Source: Kineosporia sp. NBRC 101731 (GTDB lineage Bacteria; Actinomycetota; Actinomycetes; Actinomycetales; Kineosporiaceae). Taken from it: a stretch of DNA of 64,000 nt. The DNA is taken from the NCBI RefSeq assembly GCF_030269305.1, contig NZ_BSTC01000003.1, positions 1-64,000 of the forward strand. The letters are read 5' to 3'. The first letter of the stretch is position 1; each line of letters begins with the position of its first letter. Below the pieces are notes generated by a model. It had not been told where the DNA came from. It ran no database searches and saw nothing but the letters and a program-made list of their open reading frames with translations. Positions 17,882 through 26,124 of this stretch are shown one piece after another. A program made the position numbers and the translations under genes.

Positions 17882-18259
17882 GTGAACCAGGACCGGCCGT
17901 TCGACCCGTACAGCCCGGACTGTCCCAGCCGGGGGCTCGTCGACCGGATCGGCGACCGGTGGACGATCCTGATCATCGGCGTCCTCTCCGCCGGCCCGGC
18001 GCGGTACCGCGACCTGGCCGAGAAGGTCGGGGGGATCTCGCCGAAGATGCTGTCGCAGACGCTGAAGGCCCTGGAGCGCGACGGGCTGATCGTGCGGCAG
18101 GCCTTCGCCGAGGTGCCGCCCCGGGTGGTCTACGAGCTCACCGCGGCCGGGCGCACGCTGGAACCCCTGCTGCTCGGCCTGGAGGAGTGGGCCAAACGGC
18201 ACATGCCTGGGGTGCTGGAGTCCCGGGCCCGCTACGACGGGGTCCCGAAGGCCGGTTGA
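17882..18259 (+). CDS. HxlR-family transcriptional regulator
   Basis: A 125-residue winged-helix protein with the family signature DCPSRGLVDRIGDRWTILI at the N terminus and the wing segment RVVYELTAAGR. The N-terminal Cys in PDCPSR is in the position used for thiol-based sensing in several HxlR members. The GTG start has GGAGAGG about 6 nt ahead. It follows the NAD(P)-binding protein by 25 bp and probably regulates that pair through the inverted repeat at 17170-17188. Confidence 0.88.
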   Translation: MNQDRPFDPYSPDCPSRGLVDRIGDRWTILIIGVLSAGPARYRDLAEKVGGISPKMLSQTLKALERDGLIVRQAFAEVPPRVVYELTAAGRTLEPLLLGLEEWAKRHMPGVLESRARYDGVPKAG

Positions 18260-18577
18260 CCGCACCCTGTCCGGTGCTCCCGGCCCGTCCGATCACGCGA
18301 AACCGCTCACGTGAGACCGCTCACGTACGAGAGGGTGCGCTTCGTGGTCGGTCGCGCCGGTTCCGGCCGGTCCGGGCCGGGGTAGGACGGTGCTGACCTC
18401 GGCGGCTGTGTCCGGCAGCCGGGTGCCCGGTGAATCCCGGCCGCCCGGCCCGCTGAGCTCAAATGCACTCCAACGTGGCGCGGATCACGTTCGTGCGGTT
18501 GCCAAATCGCGCAATATCCGGAGGATGAAACCAGGAGGACCTGACGCTGTGTCGTCAGCCTTTACTGGAGGTTCATC
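18260..18577. other. 318-bp gap
   Basis: Contains two copies of GACCGCTCACGT-like sequence and the palindrome CTCACGTGAG at 18306-18315, close after the HxlR stop. No supported gene. An 18-codon open frame ending at 18581 overlaps the next start, but its GGAGG touches its ATG, so translation is doubtful. Confidence 0.45.
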
Positions 18578-18841
18578 GTGAATGCCCTGAGCCCAATGCT
18601 TTCCCGCGACGATCTCTTCGAGAGTGAGTTCGAGGACGAAGACGTCGCCGAAGAGTCCGAGCCGATCGTCGCGGTCACCCGCGACGCGGAGACCGGCTAC
18701 GTGTCCGTCGTGCTCAATGAGCGTGCACGTCAGGCACTTTCCGCCGTGATGAAATGCATCGACGACGACTGTCTCTCCGAGAACTACGACTACTCCTGGG
18801 ATGCCGAACGGGTTCTCGCAAGCTTACGTTCGGCGCTGTAG
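18578..18841 (+). CDS. small acidic protein of unknown function
   Basis: An 87-residue protein, strongly acidic at the N terminus (ESEFEDEDVAEESEP), followed by a folded-looking half (VTRDAETGYVSVVLNERARQALSAVMKC). The GTG start has GGAGG 6-7 nt ahead, and a rho-independent terminator with a T5 run follows, which supports a real gene. No family recognised. It converges on the epoxide hydrolase gene with a 15-bp gap. Confidence 0.65.
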   Translation: MNALSPMLSRDDLFESEFEDEDVAEESEPIVAVTRDAETGYVSVVLNERARQALSAVMKCIDDDCLSENYDYSWDAERVLASLRSAL

Positions 18842-18856
18842 TACGGCATCGATCAG

Positions 18857-20014
18857 CTATTGATCAGTATGGGCCCGGGCTCGCGAGACAACGCGGCCCC
18901 GGGCCTTTTTCATACTCTGCAAACTCTTGCGTACTTCCTGCACGAAGACGTCAGGCTGTTCCCACGCACCGAAGTGCCCACCCCGCGCCGGTTCACCCCA
19001 GTGCACGATCTGGGTGTACCGATGCTCGGCCCAGTGCCTCGAGGGCCGCGGCACCTCGCGCGGGAACACGGTGGCGGCCGTCGGCACCTCGATCCGCGGC
19101 AGCGCGTCCGGGTCGGTGAACCAGGCGCTGACCTCGGCGATGCTCTCCGCGTACAACCGGGCCGACGAGGCGCCGCTGCGCGTGAACCAGTACAGGCTGA
19201 GGTTGTCGAAGATCTGCCGCCGGGTCAGGACCTCGCCGTCGGTCCAGGCCAGGAGCTTCTCGCCGATCCACGCCAGCAACGCCGCGGGGGAGTCGGCGAG
19301 CGCGTAACCGATGGTCTGGGGTCGGGTCTGATGAACGGCCGAGTACGCCGAGCCCTGCGCCGCCCGTTGCGCCAGTTCGTCCCGGGCATCGCGTTCGGCC
19401 GGGGTGGGCACCTCGCCGGGATCGGGTGCTGCCAGGGGCGGCACCAGATGGATCCCGAAAATCCGCTGTGGATGCTGCATGCCGATGCAGGTGCTGATGC
19501 TCGTGCCCCAGTCGCTGCCCGAGGCGACGAATTCCGGGTACCCCAGCTCCGCCATCAGAGCGGCCCAGGCGTTCGCGATCCGGTGCACGGTCCACCCCGG
19601 CTCGACCGGCTTCCCGCTGAACCCGTACCCCGGCAGCGACGGCACCACCACGTGGAAGGCCGGCTCACCGCTGGTCAAAGGCTCCAGCGCATCTTCGTAT
19701 TCGAGGAACGACCCGGGCCAGCCGTGGGTGAGCAGCAGGGGAGTGGCATCGGGGTCGACCGACCGCACGTGCAGGAAGTGGACGTCCAGGCCATCGATCC
19801 GGGTGACGAACTGCGGGATCCGGTTCAGGCGCCGTTGTGTGCGCGGCCAGTCGTAACCGTGCGCCCACTCCTCACACAGCTCCTGGACCAGCGACAGCGC
19901 AAGCCCTTGCGTGCGGTCCGTCCTCGTGCCGGCATCCGGCCAGCGGGTGTTCTCCAGGCGCCGGCGCAGGTCCTGGAGATCGTCGTCGGCGATGTCGATG
20001 AGGAAGGGGCGCAT
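18857..20014 (-). CDS. epoxide hydrolase, EHN-type alpha/beta hydrolase
   Basis: A 385-residue protein. The N terminus MRPFLIDIADDDLQDLRRRL is the epoxide-hydrolase N-terminal (EHN) domain; the hydrolase domain has HGWPGS (oxyanion hole), ASGSDWGTSIS with the nucleophilic Asp, and RGGHFGAWEQPD with the catalytic His. It likely opens epoxides to diols. The ATG at 20014 is preferred; a GTG four codons upstream is possible but its GGAAGGG is too close. The last codons (KKARGRVVSRARAHTDQ) run through the terminator of the convergent gene, so the tail may be an unselected extension. Confidence 0.88.
   Translation of the reverse strand: MRPFLIDIADDDLQDLRRRLENTRWPDAGTRTDRTQGLALSLVQELCEEWAHGYDWPRTQRRLNRIPQFVTRIDGLDVHFLHVRSVDPDATPLLLTHGWPGSFLEYEDALEPLTSGEPAFHVVVPSLPGYGFSGKPVEPGWTVHRIANAWAALMAELGYPEFVASGSDWGTSISTCIGMQHPQRIFGIHLVPPLAAPDPGEVPTPAERDARDELAQRAAQGSAYSAVHQTRPQTIGYALADSPAALLAWIGEKLLAWTDGEVLTRRQIFDNLSLYWFTRSGASSARLYAESIAEVSAWFTDPDALPRIEVPTAATVFPREVPRPSRHWAEHRYTQIVHWGEPARGGHFGAWEQPDVFVQEVRKSLQSMKKARGRVVSRARAHTDQ
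18872..18910 (+). terminator. rho-independent terminator with T-run
   Basis: GGCCCGGG at 18872-18879 pairs with CCCGGGCC at 18898-18905 and is followed by TTTTT. It lies 30 bp after the small acidic protein's stop. It also lies inside the last codons of the convergent epoxide hydrolase gene. Confidence 0.75.
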
Positions 20015-20098
20015 GCCCCAGCTCACCCCTTCCCGGATGACGGCGCCACTGCGGGTACAGTCCGGATTCTTTCGCACCGGACGGAGGGGAGGAGTGTC

Positions 20099-20752
20099 GT
20101 GCGCGACCTGCGGATCTGTTATGTCGGTGATTCCTTCGTCGCCGGTGCCGGCGACCGGTCGGGGCTGGGTTGGGTGGGCCGGGTCGGCCGGGCGGCGATG
20201 GTGGACGAGGAACGTCTCGGGTTCGTCTACACCGGGTACAACCTCGGAGTGCGGAGGGACACCGCGCCGATGGTCGCGGCCCGGTTCGTCGCCGAGGTGA
20301 CTGCGCGGCTGGTCCCGGCGCAGGACCGCCGGGTGGTGCTCTCGTTCGGCGCCAATGACACGACGATCGAGAACGGGTCGCGGCGGGCGGAGACGGAGGA
20401 GACCGTGGCGGCGCTGCACCGGATCCACCGGGACATTCACGGGGACATTCACGAGGACATCCACCGGGGCGCCCACCGGGATCTGGAGGGTACCCGCCTG
20501 TTCGTGGTCGGGCCCCCGGCCGTCGACGACGACGCCCACAACGAGCGGATCGGGGCCCTGAGCGTGGTGCTCGAACGGGAGGCGGCGCTTCTGTCGGTCC
20601 CGTTCGTGCCGGCCTTCCCGGTGACGGAGCAGGACCCGGTGTGGCGGCGGCAGGTGCGCGAGGGAGACGGCGCACATCCGGACGCGGGTGGGTACGAGGT
20701 GCTGGCGGAGCTGGTCCGCGACCCGATCCTGCAGTGGATGAGTGGTGGATGA
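20099..20752 (+). CDS. SGNH/GDSL-family hydrolase
   Basis: A 217-residue esterase-like protein. Block I is YVGDSFVAGAGD with the nucleophilic Ser, block III is SFGANDT, and block V is DGAHPDAGGY with the catalytic Asp-His pair. There is no signal peptide, so it is probably cytosolic. The GTG start has GGAGGGGAGG just ahead. A short degenerate repeat near the middle encodes IHRDIHGDIHEDIHRGAH. It is divergent from the epoxide hydrolase gene with only 84 bp between starts, so they share a promoter region. Confidence 0.85.
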   Translation: MRDLRICYVGDSFVAGAGDRSGLGWVGRVGRAAMVDEERLGFVYTGYNLGVRRDTAPMVAARFVAEVTARLVPAQDRRVVLSFGANDTTIENGSRRAETEETVAALHRIHRDIHGDIHEDIHRGAHRDLEGTRLFVVGPPAVDDDAHNERIGALSVVLEREAALLSVPFVPAFPVTEQDPVWRRQVREGDGAHPDAGGYEVLAELVRDPILQWMSGG

Positions 20753-20972
20753 GTGGTGGATGAGCGTGGCGGTGTCACGCCCCGTTGAAGAACTGTCGGC
20801 CCGGGTCACCGCTCGGAGCCGTTCGGGGTACGGCTGCTCCGAATGACGTGATCCGGGTCCCGAACGGCGACACTCCGTCAACACCTCGACCCGCGGGACG
20901 ACAGGGGGTGCGAACCAGAGACCGGCCGAGGTCCATCAGGGATGCCCGGCCCGATCCCGGGAGGACCCGTCC

Positions 20973-21563
20973 ATGCGTGCAGCCACCCGTCGGCGGATCG
21001 CCGTTCCGGCCGCCATTGTCTCGGGTGTGCTGGTCAGCGGGTTGCTCGTGTGGCACACGTCGTACGCGGCGTTCACCGCCTCGTCCGCCAACCTCGGCAG
21101 CAGCTTCCAGGCCGGATCGGTGGCGATCAGCGACAACGACGCCGGCTCGGCGCTGTTCACCGCGACCGCGATCTCTCCCGGTGCCTCGGCGCAGAACTGC
21201 ATCACGGTCACCTACGGCGGCACCCTGCCGGGGAGCGTCAGACTCGCCGCGGCCTACACGGACACGGTGACAGCGGGAGCGAACGACCTGGCGCAGTACC
21301 TCACCTTCAAGATCGAGGAGGTCGGGCTGACCGGAACCTGCGACACCCCCAGCGGTATGACCGCGGTCGAGATCCTGGCCTCGGCGACCACCCTGGCGAC
21401 GAAGGTGAGCGGGCTGGCGGCGCCGGGCTCCGACATCAACTGGAACAGCGCGAGTAACGGGCAGCAGAGGCGTTACCGGTTCAGCTACGTCCTCCAGGAC
21501 AACAACAACGCCCAGAACAAGACCGCAGGCGTCGGTTTCACCTGGACGGCGTCGAGCCTCTGA
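20973..21563 (+). CDS. TasA/camelysin-like exported protein with SipW-type signal
   Basis: A 196-residue exported protein. A basic start and a hydrophobic helix (VPAAIVSGVLVSGLLVW) lead to HTSYAAFTASSANLGSSFQAGSVAISD, the pattern of SipW-dependent signal peptides and the N terminus of camelysin/TasA-like proteins. A beta-rich domain with two Cys residues (QNCITV, GTCDTP) follows. By analogy it may form surface filaments or a matrix component. The ATG has GGGAGGA about 7 nt ahead. The stop overlaps the next start (TGATG), so it is coupled to the signal peptidase gene, its probable processing enzyme. Confidence 0.78.
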   Translation: MRAATRRRIAVPAAIVSGVLVSGLLVWHTSYAAFTASSANLGSSFQAGSVAISDNDAGSALFTATAISPGASAQNCITVTYGGTLPGSVRLAAAYTDTVTAGANDLAQYLTFKIEEVGLTGTCDTPSGMTAVEILASATTLATKVSGLAAPGSDINWNSASNGQQRRYRFSYVLQDNNNAQNKTAGVGFTWTASSL

Positions 21564-22129
21564 TGACCGTCCGACGCTTCGGGAGCGGCCTGCTCTCCAC
21601 CGGCCAGCTCCTCTCGATCGTGGCGCTCGCGATCGCCGGTGGGCTGCTGGTCTGGGCGGTCCTCCCGATGGCGCTCGGGATGTCCACGCACGCCGTGGTC
21701 TCGGGCTCGATGACGCCCCAGGTGGACGTGGGCGACGTGCTCGTCTCCCGTGAGATCGGTCCCGACTCCCTGAAGCCGGGCATGGTGGTGCTGTTCAAGG
21801 ATCCGTCGCGACCGGAACGCGTGGTCTCGCACCGGATCAAGGAGATTCACGACGACGGGTCGCTGACCACCCAGGGCGATGCGAACCCGAGTGTGGACCC
21901 GGTCCCCGTCCCGGTCGGCAACGTGCTCGGGGTGGCCGCTCTGCGCATCCCGTGGATCGGGTACCCGGCCGTGTGGTTCGGCAACGGCAACTACGGACTG
22001 GTGCTGCTGACCCTGATCGGGCTGACGACGGCCACCTCGCTGGCCGCCTGGCCCGATCCGAAACCGGTCGGCCCGCCGCCCGGTGAGGAACCCTGGCCCT
22101 GGCTGGTGCACCTGCGGACGCCGGTCTGA
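21563..22129 (+). CDS. sipW: SipW-type signal peptidase I
   Basis: A 188-residue membrane signal peptidase. A hydrophobic helix is followed by VVSGSMTPQ with the nucleophilic Ser near residue 49, and by RVVSHRIKEI with His near residue 90 where bacterial type I enzymes have Lys. The Ser-His dyad is the hallmark of the ER/archaeal/SipW group. A second hydrophobic segment (GLVLLTLIGLTTATSLAAW) is near the C terminus, as in SipW. It starts within the stop of the TasA-like gene. The most economical reading is a dedicated peptidase for that one substrate. Confidence 0.85.
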   Translation: MTVRRFGSGLLSTGQLLSIVALAIAGGLLVWAVLPMALGMSTHAVVSGSMTPQVDVGDVLVSREIGPDSLKPGMVVLFKDPSRPERVVSHRIKEIHDDGSLTTQGDANPSVDPVPVPVGNVLGVAALRIPWIGYPAVWFGNGNYGLVLLTLIGLTTATSLAAWPDPKPVGPPPGEEPWPWLVHLRTPV

Positions 22130-22164
22130 TCAGAGAACGTCGTGCCTGATCAGAGGACGTCGTG
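22127..22164. repeat. 20-bp tandem duplication covering two convergent stops
   Basis: TGATCAGAGAACGTCGTGCC is repeated at once as TGATCAGAGGACGTCGTG. The first TGA ends the signal peptidase gene, and the second copy's TGATCA supplies the stop of the convergent kinase gene on the other strand. TGATCA reads as a stop on both strands. Confidence 0.8.
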
Positions 22165-22683
22165 TTCGGGTCGTGGGTCGCTGCCGGACCGGGAGAGCCC
22201 GGAACGCGGCTGTTGCAGCAGCTGGAGGAGCTCGTCGGGCGGGCTGTCGGGCACCTCGGCCCACACGGTCTTCACGCCGCCGTCGACGTACCAGCCGGCG
22301 CCGGAGGTCAGGGACAGCACGATGGCCAGGCCCCGCCCGCCGATCTGGTCGGTGTCGAGGGAACCGACCGTGGGCCGCAGATCGGGGGCCCCGTCGTCGA
22401 TACCGATCAGCCAGGCCCGGGCCGTGGAGCGCAGCCACGCGCGCACCGGCTGCCGACCGTGACGCAGGGCGTTGCCCGCCAGCTCGGTGAACACCACTTC
22501 CAGCCGTCGCACGGGTGCGGCCAGCAGCGGATAGGCGGAGGGCATCACCAGGGGTGGGTCCCGCACGCAGAGGGCCGTCAGCGCCTGCCGGGTCGGGCCG
22601 AGGGCCGCATACCCGGTGACCGGCCAGGTGCCCTGCGTGCTGCGCAGGAGTTCAGGGGGACGTTCCTGGGGCAATGAAAGAAT
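22150..22683 (-). CDS. anti-sigma/serine kinase, HATPase_c family
   Basis: A protein of about 177 residues with a GHKL ATPase domain like RsbW/SpoIIAB: N-box VVFTELAGNALRHG, G1-like IGIDDGAPDL and the G2-like GGRGLAIVLSL. It probably binds a sigma factor or phosphorylates a STAS partner such as the one encoded just upstream on the same strand. The start is unclear: AGGAG lies 7 nt ahead of an ATT at 22683, a TTG follows at 22674, and a TTG at 22755 is also in frame. It converges on the signal peptidase gene. Confidence 0.82.
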   Translation of the reverse strand: MLSLPQERPPELLRSTQGTWPVTGYAALGPTRQALTALCVRDPPLVMPSAYPLLAAPVRRLEVVFTELAGNALRHGRQPVRAWLRSTARAWLIGIDDGAPDLRPTVGSLDTDQIGGRGLAIVLSLTSGAGWYVDGGVKTVWAEVPDSPPDELLQLLQQPRSGLSRSGSDPRPEHDVL

Positions 22684-22852
22684 GACGAAGCTCCTAGCCG
22701 GTCGTCGCAGCGTCCTGCTCGGCCGGGCCGAACGCGGAAGAAAACCTGAAAGCAAGGTCGGCCTCGTACGGTCAGACTATGGTGCGCCCGCACCGGCCGC
22801 GCGGCGGAGTGATGCACGCGACGGGTTGCCGACCGAAGCCGGTCGAAGCCGG

Positions 22853-23299
22853 TCAGGGTGTGGGGAGCCCGTCCGGGCCGGGCCGGCCCTCGACCCACTC
22901 GAAGAGCGTGCCGGCGCCGGCGACCGACAGCATCTCCTCGACCAGCGGGGCGGGACCACAGAGAGTGATGGTGCCGCCCTGGGAACGGATCGACGCGGCC
23001 ACCCGTACCAGGAACGAGATGCCCACCGAATCGATCATGACCACGTGCCGTACATCGACCATGATCGGCATGTCCCGCTCGATCGCGTAGCCGCCGGCTT
23101 CCTCGAGCTCCTGCGTCTGGTCGATGTCGATGGTGCCGTGCAGCAGGACGACCACGTAGCCGTCCTGGTCGTAGACGGACACGTCACCGCGGGCCGCCGG
23201 TTGCGGGCGCAGGCGGGGCCGGGGACTGCCGTCCACGTCGACCGAGTGCAAATGCCTCGGGCGTGCTCCCGCCAGGTCCGTGTCTTCCTCGTCCTTCAT
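22853..23299 (-). CDS. STAS-domain anti-sigma factor antagonist
   Basis: A 148-residue protein with a STAS domain from about residue 45: VVLLHGTIDIDQTQELEEA, then VMIDSVGISFLVRVAASIRSQGG, where the Ser after Asp is the usual phosphorylation site, and a final ITLCGPAPLVEEMLSVAG. The N terminus is charged and probably disordered. ATG 23299 is used; a GTG eight codons upstream is an alternative. It precedes the HATPase kinase on the same strand and is divergent from the GAF-PP2C phosphatase, completing a partner-switching set. Confidence 0.88.
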   Translation of the reverse strand: MKDEEDTDLAGARPRHLHSVDVDGSPRPRLRPQPAARGDVSVYDQDGYVVVLLHGTIDIDQTQELEEAGGYAIERDMPIMVDVRHVVMIDSVGISFLVRVAASIRSQGGTITLCGPAPLVEEMLSVAGAGTLFEWVEGRPGPDGLPTP

Positions 23300-23461
23300 G
23301 GATTCCCGCCCGTCCGCCTGCACCGATCACGATTTCGTGCGTCCTGTCACCCTACGAGAGGGCACCGGAGATCAGGTCCGCCCGGGCAGCAATCCCGTTT
23401 CTGGAATCTGTGCATGATAATCACTCCGTGCATATCTGGTGGCGCGGGCAGGATCCGCAGC

Positions 23462-25153
23462 GTGGATGAGGCGACGCCGGACCGGTCCGCCGCGCCGCAC
23501 GAGGCCTGGCTCAGCCTGGACCGTTACACCCAACTGGTGCGTGACGTACTGAACACCCCGGCCGCCATCGTCTCGGTGCTGACCGAGCACGCTCAGACCT
23601 TTCCCGGGGCCTCCGGACTGCCCGAACCCTGGCAGAGCCAGCGCTGGACCCCACTGGTGCACTCGGTCTGCCTGCTGGTGGTGGACAGTGGCGCCCCGGT
23701 CGCCGTCCCCGACGCCCGTCTGGACCATCGCACGAGCCACAGCCCGTCCATCGAGGAACTGGATCTCGTCGCCTACCTCGGGGTGCCGCTCAGCCAGGGT
23801 GGTCAGGTGGTCGGGGCCCTGTGCGCCATCGACAGTGAGCCCCGGACCTGGACCGATCGCGACATCGACCTGCTCACCGGCCTGGGCGCGGCCTGCTCGG
23901 CGGAACTGACCCTGCGTGACTCGCGCGCCCGGGCCCGGGCCCGTCAGCAGGAGGCGGAGTCGGCCCGCGACGCCGCCGAACGGGACGGCTACCAGGCCCG
24001 TACCGCGCAGAAGCACTTGGAGCTGCGCACCGCCGCCTCCGAACGTTCGGATCGTCAGTCCCGGCTGCTGCTGTCCATGGCCGAGGCCCTGACGGCGACC
24101 ACGACCGTCGACAGCGTGATCCAGGTCGTGCAGCACGCCGCCACCACCTTCCTCGACGCCGAGAGCGCGCAGTTCGACCTGGCCGAGAGCGATGTGCCCG
24201 TCGTCCCGGACGGAGGTGACCCGCGCCGCTCGCTGCGCGTGCCGCTGTCCGGTTCCCTGCCCGGTGAACTGGCCCTGACCTGGTCCAGCGACGAGGAGAC
24301 CCGAGCCTGGAGCGAGGCGGCCGAGCAACAGCAGGCCGAGGTGGTGGAGATCGTCACCTCGCTGGCCCACTACGCCTCCACCGCGCTGGACCGCGCCATC
24401 CTGCTGCAGGAGCGCCGCAGTGCCGCGGCCACGCTGCAGCACGCCATGCTGACCACCCTGCCCACCCGCCCCGATCTCGAGCTCGCGGCCCGCTATGTGC
24501 CCGCGGCCAGCTCCAACCAGGTCGGTGGCGACTGGTACGACGCGGTCGCCATCCCCACCCAGGACGACGGCGGCCCCGAGCACATGGCCGTCGTCATCGG
24601 TGACGTGGCCGGTCACGACATCGACGCCGCCGCCACGATGGGCCAGGTCCGCAGCGTGTTGCGGGGGTTGCTGGTCGACAGCCCGCGCCCGCCGGCCGAG
24701 ATGATCACCCGGCTCGACCGGGCGCTGGCGCGGCTCGGCCTCGCCACCTGCTCGACGCTGGTGCTGGCCATGCTCTACCGCAACCCCGGCGAGACGACGG
24801 CCGGGCGCCTGGCCTGGGCCAGCGCGGGTCATCCCCAGCCCGTCCTGATCCGCGCCGACGGTACGACCGAACTTCTGGACGGCGTGCCCGACCTGCTGCT
24901 GGGCATCCCGCTGGAGCTGCCCCGGCAGACCCGTCACACCGAGCTGAACCGCGGCGACACGCTCGTCCTCTACACCGACGGCCTGATCCAGAAACCCGGC
25001 CGCCCCCTGGCCGAGGGGCAGCAGCGCCTGATGGCCAGCGCCGCCGAGCACCAGGGACTACCGCTGAAGGAGGCACTCGACCGGGTGCTGCAGGACCTGA
25101 TCACCGGGGCCCCGGACGACGACTGCGCGGTGCTGGGGCTGCGGCTGGTCTGA
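23462..25153 (+). CDS. GAF-domain PP2C (SpoIIE-type) serine phosphatase
   Basis: A 563-residue cytosolic phosphatase. An N-terminal GAF-like domain (about 15-160; LVAYLGVPLSQGGQVVGALCAID) is followed by a coiled-coil stretch (RARARARQQEAESARDAAE), a second diverged sensor segment, and a C-terminal PP2C/SpoIIE domain (about 330-563) with the metal-binding blocks GGDWYDA, IGDVAGHDIDAAATM, LVLYTDGLIQ and DDDCAVLGLRL. It should dephosphorylate the STAS antagonist encoded divergently. GTG 23462 is preferred (GGCAGGA ahead); an ATG at 23414 would add 16 residues. Confidence 0.88.
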   Translation: MDEATPDRSAAPHEAWLSLDRYTQLVRDVLNTPAAIVSVLTEHAQTFPGASGLPEPWQSQRWTPLVHSVCLLVVDSGAPVAVPDARLDHRTSHSPSIEELDLVAYLGVPLSQGGQVVGALCAIDSEPRTWTDRDIDLLTGLGAACSAELTLRDSRARARARQQEAESARDAAERDGYQARTAQKHLELRTAASERSDRQSRLLLSMAEALTATTTVDSVIQVVQHAATTFLDAESAQFDLAESDVPVVPDGGDPRRSLRVPLSGSLPGELALTWSSDEETRAWSEAAEQQQAEVVEIVTSLAHYASTALDRAILLQERRSAAATLQHAMLTTLPTRPDLELAARYVPAASSNQVGGDWYDAVAIPTQDDGGPEHMAVVIGDVAGHDIDAAATMGQVRSVLRGLLVDSPRPPAEMITRLDRALARLGLATCSTLVLAMLYRNPGETTAGRLAWASAGHPQPVLIRADGTTELLDGVPDLLLGIPLELPRQTRHTELNRGDTLVLYTDGLIQKPGRPLAEGQQRLMASAAEHQGLPLKEALDRVLQDLITGAPDDDCAVLGLRLV

Positions 25154-25185
25154 GGTCCGGTCTAGTCAGGTCTGGTCAGGTCTGC

Positions 25186-26124
25186 TCACCGCACCGGGTG
25201 CGCCGCCAGCTTCGCGGCCAGGGAAGCGTTGCGGCGCAGGAACGATGACCACTCGTCGGGGCTGTCCGGGTCGTTGTCCGGTTCCCGGGTGGGGTTGCTG
25301 CCGCCTCGGGGGGAGACCTTCTGGTGCCAGTCGTACAGGCGGCCCGCCTTCACCCGGAGCCGGAACTGCATGTCGTCGCTCCAGCCCACGAGGTCGGCGT
25401 CGGCGCCGCCGTGAACGGTCGCCCGCTGGGGTGAGGTGATCCAGGTCAGGGCCTCGATCTCGTCCTGGATCCGGGCCGCCAGCTCGAAGAGCAGCTCGCC
25501 TGCGGCGGCGTCGCGTCGCTCCTGCAGTTCTTTCAGCGCGCTCGGCCCGGCCTCGCCGGCCCGGCCGAGTACGGCCGCGATCGTCGCCAGCAGGGCCGGC
25601 CGGTCCAGCGCGGTCACGCCCCGGGTCGCGGCCAGGTCACGCTCGGCCCCGACCAGCCGGGAACCGGTGTAGGCCAGGGGATAGCAGCGGGCCAGGGCGG
25701 AGATCGCGGTGCGGGCCCGGCCCGAGCCCAGGTAGGGCCCGAAGAAGAGCCGGCCGTCGGCCGGGTCGGGCCGGAACGTCAGGTCCAGACGGGGTGAGCC
25801 GGGAGAGTCGTCCAGCCGCAGCCAGACCGGCGACTCCAGGCCCCCGCGCACCCGGTTCCAGCGCGGCTTGCGGTGTTCCAGCAGATTGCGTTCGGCCCAG
25901 GCCGCCTCGTGCTCGGAATCGCAGACCAGAGCCTCGATCCGGGCCACCTGCGGCATCATCCGGCGCAGCCGGGGCCGGTCGCGCAGGTCGCCCCAGTACG
26001 AGCCGACGCGACGGCGCAGGTGTACCGCCCTCCCGACGTACAGCACCTTGCCGGTGTCGTCGCGGAACCGGTAGACGCCCGGTTCGGCGGGCAGCAGGGC
26101 CACTGCGGCCGGACGTGTGCTCAC
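25186..26124 (-). CDS. UvrC/Cho-like GIY-YIG nuclease
   Basis: A 312-residue protein. The GIY-YIG domain starts near residue 12 (AEPGVYRFRDDTGKVLYVGRAVHLRRRVGSY, split by a short loop), with the later AERNLLEHRKPRWN giving the catalytic Glu region of UvrC-type nucleases. A UVR-like helix pair follows (LKELQERRDAAAGELLFELAARIQDEIEAL). It lacks the C-terminal RNase H-like and HhH parts of full UvrC, so it resembles the shorter Cho-type incision nuclease. The GTG at 26124 gives the compact start. It converges on the PP2C gene. Confidence 0.8.
   Translation of the reverse strand: MSTRPAAVALLPAEPGVYRFRDDTGKVLYVGRAVHLRRRVGSYWGDLRDRPRLRRMMPQVARIEALVCDSEHEAAWAERNLLEHRKPRWNRVRGGLESPVWLRLDDSPGSPRLDLTFRPDPADGRLFFGPYLGSGRARTAISALARCYPLAYTGSRLVGAERDLAATRGVTALDRPALLATIAAVLGRAGEAGPSALKELQERRDAAAGELLFELAARIQDEIEALTWITSPQRATVHGGADADLVGWSDDMQFRLRVKAGRLYDWHQKVSPRGGSNPTREPDNDPDSPDEWSSFLRRNASLAAKLAAHPVR

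Noticed and set aside
18525-18581. 18-codon upstream frame overlapping the small acidic protein's start
   Set aside because: Its only GGAGG directly touches the ATG, leaving no spacing for initiation.
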